The notes beneath the pieces are model-generated. The model worked only from the letters and a program-made list of their open reading frames with translations. It made no database searches and was not told the origin of the DNA. Shown here piece after piece: positions 34,646 to 43,769 of a stretch of 64,000 nucleotides of DNA (positions are counted from its first letter, which is position 1; each line of letters opens with the position of its first letter). This stretch comes from Pseudorhodoplanes sinuspersici (lineage in GTDB: Bacteria > Pseudomonadota > Alphaproteobacteria > Rhizobiales > Xanthobacteraceae), in NCBI RefSeq assembly GCF_002119765.1, contig NZ_CP021112.1:1668501-1732500 (forward strand), given 5' to 3'. The position numbers and the translations under genes were made by a program.

Positions 34646-35242
34646 ATGAACGGCACCACCCGCGATCACATCATCGAGGCTGCCGATCAGCTCTTTTATC
34701 AGAAGGGCTATGAACACACGTCGTTCGCCGACATCGCCGATGTTGTGCAGATTTCGCGCGGCAATTTCTACTATCACTTCAAGACCAAGGACGAGATCCT
34801 GGACGCCGTCATTGGCTTGCGTCTGTCGAATACTCAAAAAATGCTGGACCAATGGGAGGCTGACGGAAAAAGCGCAGCGGACCGCATCCGAAGCTTCATC
34901 CAGATCCTTATCATGAATCGGGCGAAGATCATGCTTTATGGATGCCCGGTCGGCACCCTGTGCAACGAACTCGCGAAACTTGATCATGCCGCGCAAGCCG
35001 AGGCGAACAAGATCTTTGCGCTGTTCCGTAATTGGCTCAGCCGCCAGTTCGCGCTGCTGGGTCGCGATGCCGATGCTGATGCATTGGCGATGCACCTTCT
35101 CGCCCGCAGTCAGGGCGTTGCCACGCTGGCCAATGCTTTTCGCGACGAGGATTTCATCCGGCAGGAAGTCGCACAGATGAACGGCTGGCTGGACATGCAA
35201 TGCACCAGCAAGCGACGCGCATCAGCCCACCGCTTCACATAA
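34646..35242 (+). CDS. TetR/AcrR-family transcriptional regulator
   Basis: A 198-residue repressor. The N-terminal DNA-binding domain is TRDHIIEAADQLFYQKGYEHTSFADIADVVQISRGNFYYHFKTKDEILDAVIG (residues 4-57), with the recognition helix ISRGNFYYHF. The C-terminal helices match the YcdC-like ligand-binding class (GCPVGTLCNELAKLD, HLLARSQGVATLANAFRDEDFIRQEV). An AGGAGAAGG site sits before the ATG at 34646; an ATG at 34625 is possible. It probably regulates itself, the downstream YciI gene and boxD through the paired palindromes upstream. The ligand may be a CoA intermediate, which is inference. Confidence 0.92.
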   Translation: MNGTTRDHIIEAADQLFYQKGYEHTSFADIADVVQISRGNFYYHFKTKDEILDAVIGLRLSNTQKMLDQWEADGKSAADRIRSFIQILIMNRAKIMLYGCPVGTLCNELAKLDHAAQAEANKIFALFRNWLSRQFALLGRDADADALAMHLLARSQGVATLANAFRDEDFIRQEVAQMNGWLDMQCTSKRRASAHRFT

Positions 35243-35261
35243 ATCAAAGAGGACCATCGGA

Positions 35262-35549
35262 ATGTTTATCGTATTGCTTAGATTTTCCAGCAACAAGGCC
35301 AAAGCCCCGCAATTCATGGATAGTCATAATGTGTGGCTCAAGCGCGGCTTCGAAGACGGCGTATTCCTTCTAGCCGGCAGCCTTCAGCCTAAATCTGGCG
35401 GCGGGATATTGGCACACAACATATCGCCGTCCGATCTTCAAACGCGGGTGAATGAAGATCCGTTTGTTGCCCAGGATGTGGTCAGCGCCGAAATTATCGA
35501 AATCGCGCCGGCCCGGACCGATGCACGGCTGGCCTTTCTCGCGGGCTGA
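35262..35549 (+). CDS. YciI-family protein
   Basis: A 95-residue YciI-like protein: MFIVLLRFSSNKAKAPQFMDSHNVWLKRGFEDGVFLLAGSLQPKSGGGILAHNISPSDLQTRVNEDPFVAQDVVSAEIIEI (shown in parts: the His in MDSHNVWLK and the Asp in NEDPF are the conserved pair). The fold is ferredoxin-like, as in muconolactone isomerase and YCII dehydrochlorinases. It starts 20 bases after the TetR stop with an AAAGAGGA site, so it is probably in the regulator's operon and may act on a product of the regulated pathway. Confidence 0.88.
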   Translation: MFIVLLRFSSNKAKAPQFMDSHNVWLKRGFEDGVFLLAGSLQPKSGGGILAHNISPSDLQTRVNEDPFVAQDVVSAEIIEIAPARTDARLAFLAG

Positions 35550-35572
35550 TCGACGATCTTTGCAGCGCGGCT

Positions 35573-36928
35573 TCAACCGTGCGCCTGCCTCTCGTGATCA
35601 GCCTGAAGATCTTCTGTGCCGACACTGGAATTTGAACTTCCGAGTGCCTGCACACGTGCGTCTTCGGCAATTGTCCGTGGCGCATTGTTGAGCGTTTCGA
35701 TGGCAAAGCCAGCGGCGGCTTTGTAGCCAGCCATGAACGCGGCGCGTTCGTTCGCGGGGATGACGTCGTCGATGTTGTCGAATGTGCCGCCGCATCGTTC
35801 GTCGACGATATTGAGCAGGCCGAACGGCCCAGCCCCGCGATTGCGCAGCACGAGCTGCGAGATTGGCCCGCACAGCTTCTCGTCATAGGCTTTCAGTGCA
35901 CCGGGCGTGACGCCATGCTCAATCATTGCCGCGCCCAGCACGCGCGCATCGACGATGGCCTGGCTCGCGCCGTTTGAGCCGGTGGGGTACATGGCGTGAG
36001 CAGCATCGCCCAGCAGCACGACGGGACCATCGCGCCATGTCGGAACGGGATCGCGGTCGATCATCGGATTCTCGAAGGCGGCGTCGGACTGCCTGATCAA
36101 CGCTGGCACATCAAGCCAGTCCCAGACCCAGTTCTCGAAATGATGCGCGAAATCGGAGGTCGGCACCTGCCGGAACCAGCCGAGCTGTTTCCAGCCCTCG
36201 GCATTGTCCATCGTGACCTCGGCGATCCAGTTGATCATCGAAAGGCCGGTCTGCGGATCGGGATGGGAAATAGGATAGAAAACGACGCGCTGACGATGTG
36301 TGCCAAGACCGACGAAAGATGCGTCGGTGCGGATCGGCCGCGCCCGTGTCGTGCCGCGCCACATCACCGCGCCGCCCCAGTGGATCGGCGGCTGGCCGGG
36401 ATGCATCTGCGCCCGGATCGCGGAGTGAATGCCATCGGCGCCGATCAGCAGCGCGCCCTTTTGTTCGAATGTCGTCCCGTCCGCGCCTTCAACAAAGGCG
36501 CTGACGCTGCCGTCATCGTTCTTGCGATAACCGGTGACGCGGCTGCCGAGCCTGACCGCCTGCGGGCCCATCTGCTCCACCACCTTCTGGTGGAGCAGCA
36601 TGTGAAGCTGGCCGCGATGGACCGAATATTGAGGCCAGTTGTAGCCTGCCAGAAGCCCGCGCGGTTCTGAATAAATGTCGTTGCCGTTCAACCCGACCAG
36701 CGCCCATTCCTTCGCTGGCACGCCGATACGGTCGAGGTCGGCTTGCGCAATGCCGAGATCGTAGAGTTCTCGCACGGCGTTGGGCTGCAGGTTGATGCCG
36801 ACGCCGAGCGGGCGCAATTCGTTCACCGCTTCGAAGACGACGCAAGGCGCGCCGATCTGATGCAGCGTGAGCGCAGTCGCAAGGCCGCCGATGCCGCCAC
36901 CGGCGATGATTACAGGATGGTTTGTCAC
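35573..36928 (-). CDS. FAD-dependent aromatic monooxygenase-like oxidoreductase
   Basis: A 451-residue flavin hydroxylase. The FAD-binding N-terminus is VIIAGGGIGGLATALTLHQIGAPCVVFE, the second motif LLIGADGIHSAIRAQMHPG near 160-177, and the third GDAAHAMYPTGSNGASQAIVDARVLG near 308-330. The combination is typical of group A monooxygenases. The related NAD(P)H-dependent hydroxylases act on aromatic acids; the substrate here is unknown. It converges on the YciI gene with 23 bases between. Upstream is a 395-base gap. Confidence 0.9.
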   Translation of the reverse strand: MTNHPVIIAGGGIGGLATALTLHQIGAPCVVFEAVNELRPLGVGINLQPNAVRELYDLGIAQADLDRIGVPAKEWALVGLNGNDIYSEPRGLLAGYNWPQYSVHRGQLHMLLHQKVVEQMGPQAVRLGSRVTGYRKNDDGSVSAFVEGADGTTFEQKGALLIGADGIHSAIRAQMHPGQPPIHWGGAVMWRGTTRARPIRTDASFVGLGTHRQRVVFYPISHPDPQTGLSMINWIAEVTMDNAEGWKQLGWFRQVPTSDFAHHFENWVWDWLDVPALIRQSDAAFENPMIDRDPVPTWRDGPVVLLGDAAHAMYPTGSNGASQAIVDARVLGAAMIEHGVTPGALKAYDEKLCGPISQLVLRNRGAGPFGLLNIVDERCGGTFDNIDDVIPANERAAFMAGYKAAAGFAIETLNNAPRTIAEDARVQALGSSNSSVGTEDLQADHERQAHG

Positions 36929-37323
36929 AGGCCCGGCCCGAGCTTCCTATCGTACCTGTCTTTATCCCCGAGCCGGTCACCGGGGCAAGCGGCGCCGCGC
37001 GAAGCGAAGCCGACGCGCAGCACAGCTGACGCCTCTTCTAAAGAGGCCGCGACATATCGCAGCACGGGCCATTTGGCCGCGAGCGCCCGTCGTGCGATTT
37101 AGACGAGCGCTTTTGGTACCATCTTCCCGTAAACGCATCTCTCGTGCGCCCCATCGTATGAAGTGGGTTGATCTCAAACCGCACTCCGGTTTCATAGAGT
37201 GAGGCACAGCTGTAGAAGAACTGAAGAGGCGCGCGACGGATGAAATTCCCCTGCCATTGCTACCCGTCGGCTGATTGTCCGTCGTGCGGTTCTGTTGCCT
37301 GACAGTATTGCCAGACGGGCCTG
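36929..37323. other. Intergenic region between FAD monooxygenase and tamA
   Basis: About 395 bases lie between the divergent monooxygenase and tamA genes. I see no open frame with family resemblance, no tRNA, and no convincing terminator. The region should hold both promoters, but none stands out. Confidence 0.4.
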
Positions 37324-39303
37324 ATGAGACATTCCGACGCTTGGCGATCATGGCCAGCTAGCAATACCGGCGTTCGCAGGAAGATCTGCATCGGCGTGTT
37401 CATGGCCGCGCTGTTGTTCGCCTCCCATGCGCATGCGGATGAACCGACCTTCTTCGAGCAGGCGGTCGCCTGGTTCAATCCAGACAAGGGACCTGCCGAC
37501 ACATCCGCGCCCGATGCGGTCCCATACACCGTCACCTTCGAGGTCGTGGGTGCGGAACGCTCGGTCCGCTCGGCGGTCACAGACGCTTCGAACCTAGAGA
37601 GCCTGAAGCGTCAGGCGCCTGCCGGTGCTGCGGGCCTGATTCGGCGCGCCGTCGCCGACCGGGAGCGCATCCTCGTCGCGCTTTACAGCGAGGCCCGCTA
37701 TGGCGGCAGAGTGACGATCAAGGTTGCAGGGCGAGCGCCTAATGATCCGATGGCGTTCGAGGCGGTGAACACGGCCCGCCACGCCGGGCCGGTACCGGTC
37801 ACGGTGCTGGTGGAGCCGGGGCCGGTGTTCAAGTTCGGCACCGTGCGCGTGGTTGATGCCGCAGGCCGGCGCCCCCTGCCCACGGCGCCGACGCCAGAGC
37901 AACTGCGCCTTGTGACCGGCGAGGTGGCCCGCGCCACCGACATCGCTGGCGCCGAGCGTGTCATCGTCAACAGTTTCCGTGACAGCGGCCACCCCTTAGC
38001 CCGCATCGCCTCCAAGGATGTTGTGGCGGACCATGCCACCAAAACCTTGGACGTAACCTTCGTTGTGCAGGCGGGGCCGGTAGCGACGTTCGGCACCTTC
38101 ACGGTGTCCGGCACGCAGCGGCTGAAGCCCGGCTTCGTCGAGGAACGCATCGACATCCAGCCCGGCGAACCCTATTCACCCAAGCGTCTGGCCAGGTTGC
38201 GCAAGCGCCTCAGCGAATACGAAGCCATCGCCAGTGTCCGTCTGCGTGAGGCGGACCAGCTTGATGCCAACGGGCAAGTGCCAATCTATGTGGAAGTCAC
38301 CGAGCGCGACCCGCGCTATGTCGGCTTCGGCGCCAAATATTCCACGACCGAAGGTTCGGTGGCGAATGTCTTTTGGGGCCACCGCAATCTGTTCGGCGGC
38401 GGTGAGACATTGCGGCTCGATGCGCAGGTCTCCTGGTTCGGCAGCACGCCGGAAGCGGTGCCCGATGCCGATCCGTTTGGATACAAAGTCTCCACCACCT
38501 TCGTGAAACCCGGCATCTATACGCCCGCCGACGATCTCATCGCCCAGGCGTCGGTACTACGCGAAGTGACCAACGCCTATGTGCGCGATGCCGCCACCTT
38601 TCTCGGCGGTGTACGCCACCGCTTTAGCGACGAACTCACCATGCAGGTGAGTCTCGATCTTGAGCAGTCGCGCGTGCAAGACGCGAACGGCACCAAAGAT
38701 TACTCCATCGCCGGCATCCCGGTCGATGTGGCCTACGATACCACCGACAACCTGTTCGACCCCTCGCAAGGCATCCGTTTCAATGCGACGTTCGAGCCCT
38801 TCGCCTATCTCGGCGACAGCGGGGCCGGACCATTCATGATGAAGGGCGCGCTCTCCGCCTATCGTGCCCTTGATGAGGACAATCGCTTTATCCTTGCCGG
38901 CAAGGTGGCGGCCGGCAGCATCGTCGGTGCGAGCCTGTTCGATATTCCTGCCCAACGCCGTTTCTATGTCGGCGGCGGCGGTTCTTTACGCGGCTACGAC
39001 TACCAGTCGGCGAGCCCGCGCAATGCGCAGGGTGACATTATTGGCGGCCTGAGCTTCTTCACCGCGTCAGCGGAGGCGCGGATCAAGATCACCGACACGA
39101 TTGGTCTCGTGCCTTTCTTCGACATGGGCGCGGCTTTCGCCTCCGAAACGCCGGACTTTGACAATTTACGTTATTCCGCTGGCATCGGCCTTCGCTACTA
39201 TACGGCACTTGGTCCGATCCGGTTTGACTTCGCGGTCCCCCTCAATCCGCGGGATGGGGATTCCCATTACGGCTTCTACATCAGTCTGGGACAGGCCTTC
39301 TGA
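37324..39303 (+). CDS. tamA: TamA, outer-membrane translocation and assembly module (BamA-family)
   Basis: A 659-residue Omp85 protein. The signal peptide is near 20-39 (KICIGVFMAALLFASHAHA). Three POTRA-like regions occupy about 55-310 (PYTVTFEVVG, PVTVLVEPGPVFKFGTVRVVD, ATFGTFTVSGTQRLKPGFVEERIDIQPGEPYSPKRL), then the 16-strand barrel with VTERDPRYVGFGAKYSTTEGSVANVFWGHRNLFGGGE and the C-terminal RFYVGGGGSLRGYDYQSAS and GPIRFDFAVPLNPRDGDSHYGFYISLGQAF, ending in Phe as in BamA-family proteins. It inserts autotransporters or other barrels with TamB. It is followed directly by tamB. Confidence 0.95.
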   Translation: MRHSDAWRSWPASNTGVRRKICIGVFMAALLFASHAHADEPTFFEQAVAWFNPDKGPADTSAPDAVPYTVTFEVVGAERSVRSAVTDASNLESLKRQAPAGAAGLIRRAVADRERILVALYSEARYGGRVTIKVAGRAPNDPMAFEAVNTARHAGPVPVTVLVEPGPVFKFGTVRVVDAAGRRPLPTAPTPEQLRLVTGEVARATDIAGAERVIVNSFRDSGHPLARIASKDVVADHATKTLDVTFVVQAGPVATFGTFTVSGTQRLKPGFVEERIDIQPGEPYSPKRLARLRKRLSEYEAIASVRLREADQLDANGQVPIYVEVTERDPRYVGFGAKYSTTEGSVANVFWGHRNLFGGGETLRLDAQVSWFGSTPEAVPDADPFGYKVSTTFVKPGIYTPADDLIAQASVLREVTNAYVRDAATFLGGVRHRFSDELTMQVSLDLEQSRVQDANGTKDYSIAGIPVDVAYDTTDNLFDPSQGIRFNATFEPFAYLGDSGAGPFMMKGALSAYRALDEDNRFILAGKVAAGSIVGASLFDIPAQRRFYVGGGGSLRGYDYQSASPRNAQGDIIGGLSFFTASAEARIKITDTIGLVPFFDMGAAFASETPDFDNLRYSAGIGLRYYTALGPIRFDFAVPLNPRDGDSHYGFYISLGQAF

Positions 39304-42300
39304 GACAGACTCCTCGCCTCTCAAGCCGGCTTCTGCGCTGGCTCAGTCTGACGGTCGCGACACTGGCGGTTCTGTTGGCCGTCATCTTCGCTGCGATCCA
39401 GACTGGCCCCGGCAAAAGGATACTGGCTTCGCTCGGCGGGACGCTCGCCTCGGGAAACGGACTCACCGTCACCGTTTCGGATATCGAGGGCTTCATCCCT
39501 GCCAATATGAAAGTCGGCTCGGTGACGCTCGCGGACCCGCACGGCGAGTTCGCGCGGATCGAAGACCTGCACCTCATCTGGAATCCTCTCGCGCTTTTTA
39601 ACGCCACGCTCGCAGTGGAGTCGCTGCAAGCCGCCAAAGTCAGTCTCGTTCGCAAACCGGACCTGCCGCCGGCGCCCGAAAGCGAGGACAGCGGCAGCAG
39701 CGCGAGCCTGCCGCTGCGCATCGCGCTCGACAGTTTCACGGTGAAAGAGATCGACATCGCCGAGCCGGTGGCTGGACAAGCCGCGACGTTCGGCTTCACC
39801 GCCTCGGCGCGGCTCATGGAGCCGGCGCGAGGACTTTCGCTTTCATTCATGCTCGATCGCCGCGATGCTGAAGGTGTTGTGAAGGGCACCATCGGTTATG
39901 TGCCCGATACGCAGATGCTCGATATCGACGTGCAGGCACGCGAACCTGAGGGCGGGTTGGTCGCGCGTCTCGCGAACATGGATGGGCTTCCTGCGGTTGA
40001 GGCCGAAATCAAGGGTAGCGGTCCTATCGACACCTGGAACGGAACGCTCAATTTCACCGCGGGCGATGCCGCCAGGATCACCGGGGCAGCCGGTGTCCGC
40101 CGCGAAACAACGGGCCATAAGGTGACTGTGCGCATCAATGCTGATGTGCAGCATCTGCTGCCCGCGAACGTCGCCTCTCTGTTTGAGGGCGTGTCCGAGA
40201 TCACCGCCGCTGCGCTCATCGATGATGACATGCGCATCGACTTCGAGACGTTCATCATTCGCGCGGCTGGCTTCGGTGTCAGCCTCGCCGGCTCCGTGGA
40301 TCACGCGGCGGAGACAGCCGATCTCGCCTTCAACGCGACCGGCGGAGACGCGGTGCGCTTTGCGACGCTTCTCCCTGACGCTGCCTGGAAAAACTTGCAT
40401 CTCAAAGGGACGTTGCGCGGCGCCTTTGCTGCTCCAACTGCGTCGGTGACGTTGACCGCTCAGGACTTCGGCGCGGCCGGATACGGCACGAGCAGCCTCG
40501 ATGTTCGCGCCGGAACGATGCCTGATGGCAAGGGCGGACTCGCCTGGAAAGCGGATGGAAATCTCGACGGTCTGAAAGGGCGCGACGCACAGACCACCGC
40601 AGCACTTGGCGAAAAGGGCACCTTCTCTTTCTCCGGTACTGTGCCAGCAAACGGAGCACCATCTCTCGCGAATGCGAATGTGTCTCTCGTCCCGCTTGAC
40701 CTTCGCTTCAGTGGCCGGGCAGCGGCAGACGCTATCGAGGGCGCGTTGCAGTTGACCCGGCTCGATCTCGCCGCCCTGTCCCCGCTTGCAGGGCGACCGC
40801 TGCAGGGTAGCGTAACGCTCGATGCCAATCTCAATCCTGGCGATGCTCAGCACATCATTCGCGCGCGGGTGAACGGAGCCTCAAAGGACGTCGTCACCGG
40901 CATCCCAGCCATCGATGGCCTGCTCGGCGGCAATGCGACACTTGCGGGTGGCGTTGCCTATGGCGCGGAAGGGGCAGTGGCGGTGGATAAACTGACGCTC
41001 AACGCGATCGGTCTCAGTCTGAGCATGAATGGGCGCATCGATCGCAAGGTCGCCGACCTTTCCACCCGCGCAACGCTGCCAGACCTCAAGCGCGTCGATC
41101 CCCGCCTTGAAGGACGCGCCGAAGCGGAGGCGACATTCGAAGGCAATCTCACGGCCCTTGCTGCGAAGATGCGCCTGACGGTGCCGAAAGGCCGCGCAAT
41201 GGGCGAGGCCCTGGAAGCGCTTACGCTGCATCTCGATGTGCGCGACCTCACCGGCCGCCCCGGCGCAGATGCGCGGCTTACCGGCCGCATCGGCGGCAAA
41301 CCTGCGAACGGCACTGGCAGCTTCTCCAGTGCCACTGGCAACAGCAGTGCGCCGCACGCTTTCGATGTTGCGATCGGCTCTGTGGCGGCGAAGGGCAACG
41401 TCAATGTCAGCGCGGAGGGATTGCTCGACGGAAAGATCGCGTTCGACGCCCGCGATCTTTCCGATCTCTCGGCTCTTGCTTTGACCGAACTCACGGGCAC
41501 CGTGAAGGCCGATCTCGGCTTCACGGTCAAAGACGGCAAGCAGCACATCGCCGTCAACGCGGTGGCCAGCAAGCTGCGCGCGGCGGGGACTACACTCAAT
41601 GCCACGCGCATGGATGTCTCCATTGTCGATCCGGCCGGTGCACCGACGCTCAATGGCAAGATGGAGTTGACCGGCCTCTCCGCTGACGCTCTGCGTGTCG
41701 ACAAGGCGACGCTTATCGCGAACGGTGGCGACGACGGCGCGACCACGCTCAAGCTCGACACCACAGCGCAAGGCGCCGTGCTCACCGCATCGGCGCGGCT
41801 CAACGTGAGTGCGGCGACGACCGCCATACGGCTCGACACCTTCCGCGTCACCAAAGGCCGTACCAATCTTGCCTTGTCGGCACCGGCAACCTTCACCCAC
41901 GAGAGCGGCGCCCTGGTCATCGATCGTCTTGCGCTTGTCACCGGTGGCGGCAGCGCCACGGTGCGCGGCAAAGCGGGCGAGACTCTCGATCTCGACGTGG
42001 ATCTGCGCAACCTGCCGCTCGCACTCGCCGCGCTTGCCGATCCCAAGCTCGATCTGTCGGGTACGCTAAGTGGCAAGGCGAAGGTCTCCGGTCCAGCAGC
42101 CACACCGAACGGCAGCTACGATCTCACCATCTCCCGCATCAGCATGCCGGATCTCGCACGCTCGGGGGTCGGACCTCTGGATGTCAAAGCCAAGGGCGCG
42201 CTGAACGCCGGCCGCGTCGGACTCGATATCGGCGTTTCCGGGCCTTCGTTGTCGGGCGTCTCAGTGACCGGCTCGGTACCGATGGGCGCCGGGGCCATGG

Positions 42301-43610
42301 ATGTGAATGTGAAAGGCAGCGTTGCGCTTGGCATCGCCAATGCCATGCTCGCCACGTCGGGCGCTCGCGCTTCGGGCCATGCGATCATCGACGCCAAGAT
42401 CCAGGGTACGTTTGCTGAACCGCGGGCCGGCGGCACTGTGCGCATTGCCGGAGCCCGCTTCGACGACACTGTCAACGGGGTGACGCTGGACAAGATCGAA
42501 GGCGTGATCACGGGGACCGATCGCTCGGTGACGATCACATCTCTCAACGCGCGCACGCAGAATGGCGGCAGCGTCGCGGTGAAGGGCAATGTCGGGCTCG
42601 ATCCCGCCAGCGGCTTTCCCGGCAAGATGGACATCACGCTGCAGAATGCGGGGCTGGTCTCCAGCGAACTGATGCGGCTCGTCGCCGACGGCCAGCTTGC
42701 CCTGTCGGGCAACTTCGCAAGCCGGCCTCGCGTGACGGGACGCTTCGACGTCAGGAGCTTGGACATCAACATCCCGGACAAGCTTCCCGGCGGGGGCGAC
42801 ATGCTGAACGTGCGCCACGTCAATGCTGGATCGGAACAGGACGATGCCAAGCGTAAGGCAACCAAGCCACCCGCAGCGAAAAATCGCTCCAAGCCTACAG
42901 ACACAGCCTTCGCGGCCGATCTCGACCTCGCCATCAACGCCGACAACAATGTGTTCGTGCGCGGCATGGGTGTGGAAGCCGAAATGGGTGGCAACCTGAC
43001 CCTCAAAGGCACCAGCGTGGCGCCGGTGACGGTGGGAGCGTTCGAGATGCGGCGTGGCCGGTTCGACGTGCTCGGCCGCCGGCTCGATTTCACCCGCGGC
43101 AAAGTGGCATTCAACGGCACGACAGATCCAAACCTCGACTTCATCGCCGAGACGAAGAGTGCCGACGTCACAGCCAAGATCTTGATTTCGGGGCCCGCTT
43201 CGCAACCGCAGATCAGCTTCGCGTCGACGCCCGAGCTGCCGCAAGACGAAATTCTGGCGCGCCTGCTGTTCAACAAATCCGCCGGCTCCCTCACCGCCAG
43301 CCAGGCCGTCACGGTGGCGCAAACCGTCGCCCAGTTTTCCGGCGGTGGTCCCGGCATGTTGGAGAATGTGCGGCGCTCGCTCGGGGTCGATAGCCTGGAC
43401 GTCGGCATGGATGAGGCCGGAACCGGAGGTCAGGTCGGCGTCGGCAAGCGTCTGAACGACCGGGTCTACCTCGGCGTCCGGCAGGGCACCTCGCCCGGCT
43501 CCAGCAAGGCGACGATCGACATCGACATCATCAACAATATCCGCATTCAGGGGGCGACCGGCGCCGATGGCGGCACTGAAACTGGCATCAGCGCGCAATG
43601 GGATTATTAG
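39300..43610 (+). CDS. tamB: TamB, translocation and assembly module inner-membrane partner (DUF490)
   Basis: About 1436 residues as read from the CTG at 39300. The N-terminus (RLLRWLSLTVATLAVLLAVIFAAIQ) is an inner-membrane anchor; beyond it is a long repetitive beta-sheet region. The C-terminal DUF490 domain runs from about 1240, with VGAFEMRRGRFDVLGRRLDFTRGKVAFNGTTDPNLDF, SFASTPELPQDEILARLLFNKSAGSLTASQAVTVAQTVAQFSGGGPGMLENVRRSLG and AQWDY as end. A start at the TTG at 39375 would remove half of the anchor helix. No ATG, GTG or TTG is in frame between tamA's last 60 bases and that TTG. CTG overlaps the tamA stop (CTGA), which suggests coupling. Confidence 0.9.
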   Translation: MRQTPRLSSRLLRWLSLTVATLAVLLAVIFAAIQTGPGKRILASLGGTLASGNGLTVTVSDIEGFIPANMKVGSVTLADPHGEFARIEDLHLIWNPLALFNATLAVESLQAAKVSLVRKPDLPPAPESEDSGSSASLPLRIALDSFTVKEIDIAEPVAGQAATFGFTASARLMEPARGLSLSFMLDRRDAEGVVKGTIGYVPDTQMLDIDVQAREPEGGLVARLANMDGLPAVEAEIKGSGPIDTWNGTLNFTAGDAARITGAAGVRRETTGHKVTVRINADVQHLLPANVASLFEGVSEITAAALIDDDMRIDFETFIIRAAGFGVSLAGSVDHAAETADLAFNATGGDAVRFATLLPDAAWKNLHLKGTLRGAFAAPTASVTLTAQDFGAAGYGTSSLDVRAGTMPDGKGGLAWKADGNLDGLKGRDAQTTAALGEKGTFSFSGTVPANGAPSLANANVSLVPLDLRFSGRAAADAIEGALQLTRLDLAALSPLAGRPLQGSVTLDANLNPGDAQHIIRARVNGASKDVVTGIPAIDGLLGGNATLAGGVAYGAEGAVAVDKLTLNAIGLSLSMNGRIDRKVADLSTRATLPDLKRVDPRLEGRAEAEATFEGNLTALAAKMRLTVPKGRAMGEALEALTLHLDVRDLTGRPGADARLTGRIGGKPANGTGSFSSATGNSSAPHAFDVAIGSVAAKGNVNVSAEGLLDGKIAFDARDLSDLSALALTELTGTVKADLGFTVKDGKQHIAVNAVASKLRAAGTTLNATRMDVSIVDPAGAPTLNGKMELTGLSADALRVDKATLIANGGDDGATTLKLDTTAQGAVLTASARLNVSAATTAIRLDTFRVTKGRTNLALSAPATFTHESGALVIDRLALVTGGGSATVRGKAGETLDLDVDLRNLPLALAALADPKLDLSGTLSGKAKVSGPAATPNGSYDLTISRISMPDLARSGVGPLDVKAKGALNAGRVGLDIGVSGPSLSGVSVTGSVPMGAGAMDVNVKGSVALGIANAMLATSGARASGHAIIDAKIQGTFAEPRAGGTVRIAGARFDDTVNGVTLDKIEGVITGTDRSVTITSLNARTQNGGSVAVKGNVGLDPASGFPGKMDITLQNAGLVSSELMRLVADGQLALSGNFASRPRVTGRFDVRSLDINIPDKLPGGGDMLNVRHVNAGSEQDDAKRKATKPPAAKNRSKPTDTAFAADLDLAINADNNVFVRGMGVEAEMGGNLTLKGTSVAPVTVGAFEMRRGRFDVLGRRLDFTRGKVAFNGTTDPNLDFIAETKSADVTAKILISGPASQPQISFASTPELPQDEILARLLFNKSAGSLTASQAVTVAQTVAQFSGGGPGMLENVRRSLGVDSLDVGMDEAGTGGQVGVGKRLNDRVYLGVRQGTSPGSSKATIDIDIINNIRIQGATGADGGTETGISAQWDY

Positions 43611-43614
43611 AGCG

Positions 43615-43689
43615 TGGTGCCGGCGGAGGGATTTGAACCCCCGACCACCCGCTTACGAAGCGGATGCTCTACCACTGAGCTACGCCGGC
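43615..43689 (-). tRNA. tRNA-Thr (anticodon CGU), CCA encoded
   Basis: The minus strand reads GCCGGCG acceptor, D-arm with TAGCTCAGTGGTAGAGCA, anticodon stem CCGC/GCGG with loop TTCGTAA (anticodon CGT), the T-arm with GGGTTCAAATCCC, and the closing CGCCGGC-A-CCA. All four stems pair. The anticodon CGU reads ACG codons for threonine. The CCA is encoded in the gene. It lies 5 bases beyond the tamB stop, on the other strand. Confidence 0.95.
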
Positions 43690-43769
43690 CCGACTGCAAT
43701 GCGGCAAGGCAATCCTGATAGCGGGCCGAACCCGAATTTACAAGGCAAAGCCGCGTCCGTGCGCCGATC

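Noticed and set aside
40958-43598. Several 330-445-codon minus-strand frames across tamB
   Set aside because: They overlap each other and the confident tamB gene, have low complexity and no domains.
43615-43689. tRNA-Thr as a phage or island attachment site
   Set aside because: No integrase or second copy of the tRNA 3' end was seen nearby; the flanks are core genes.
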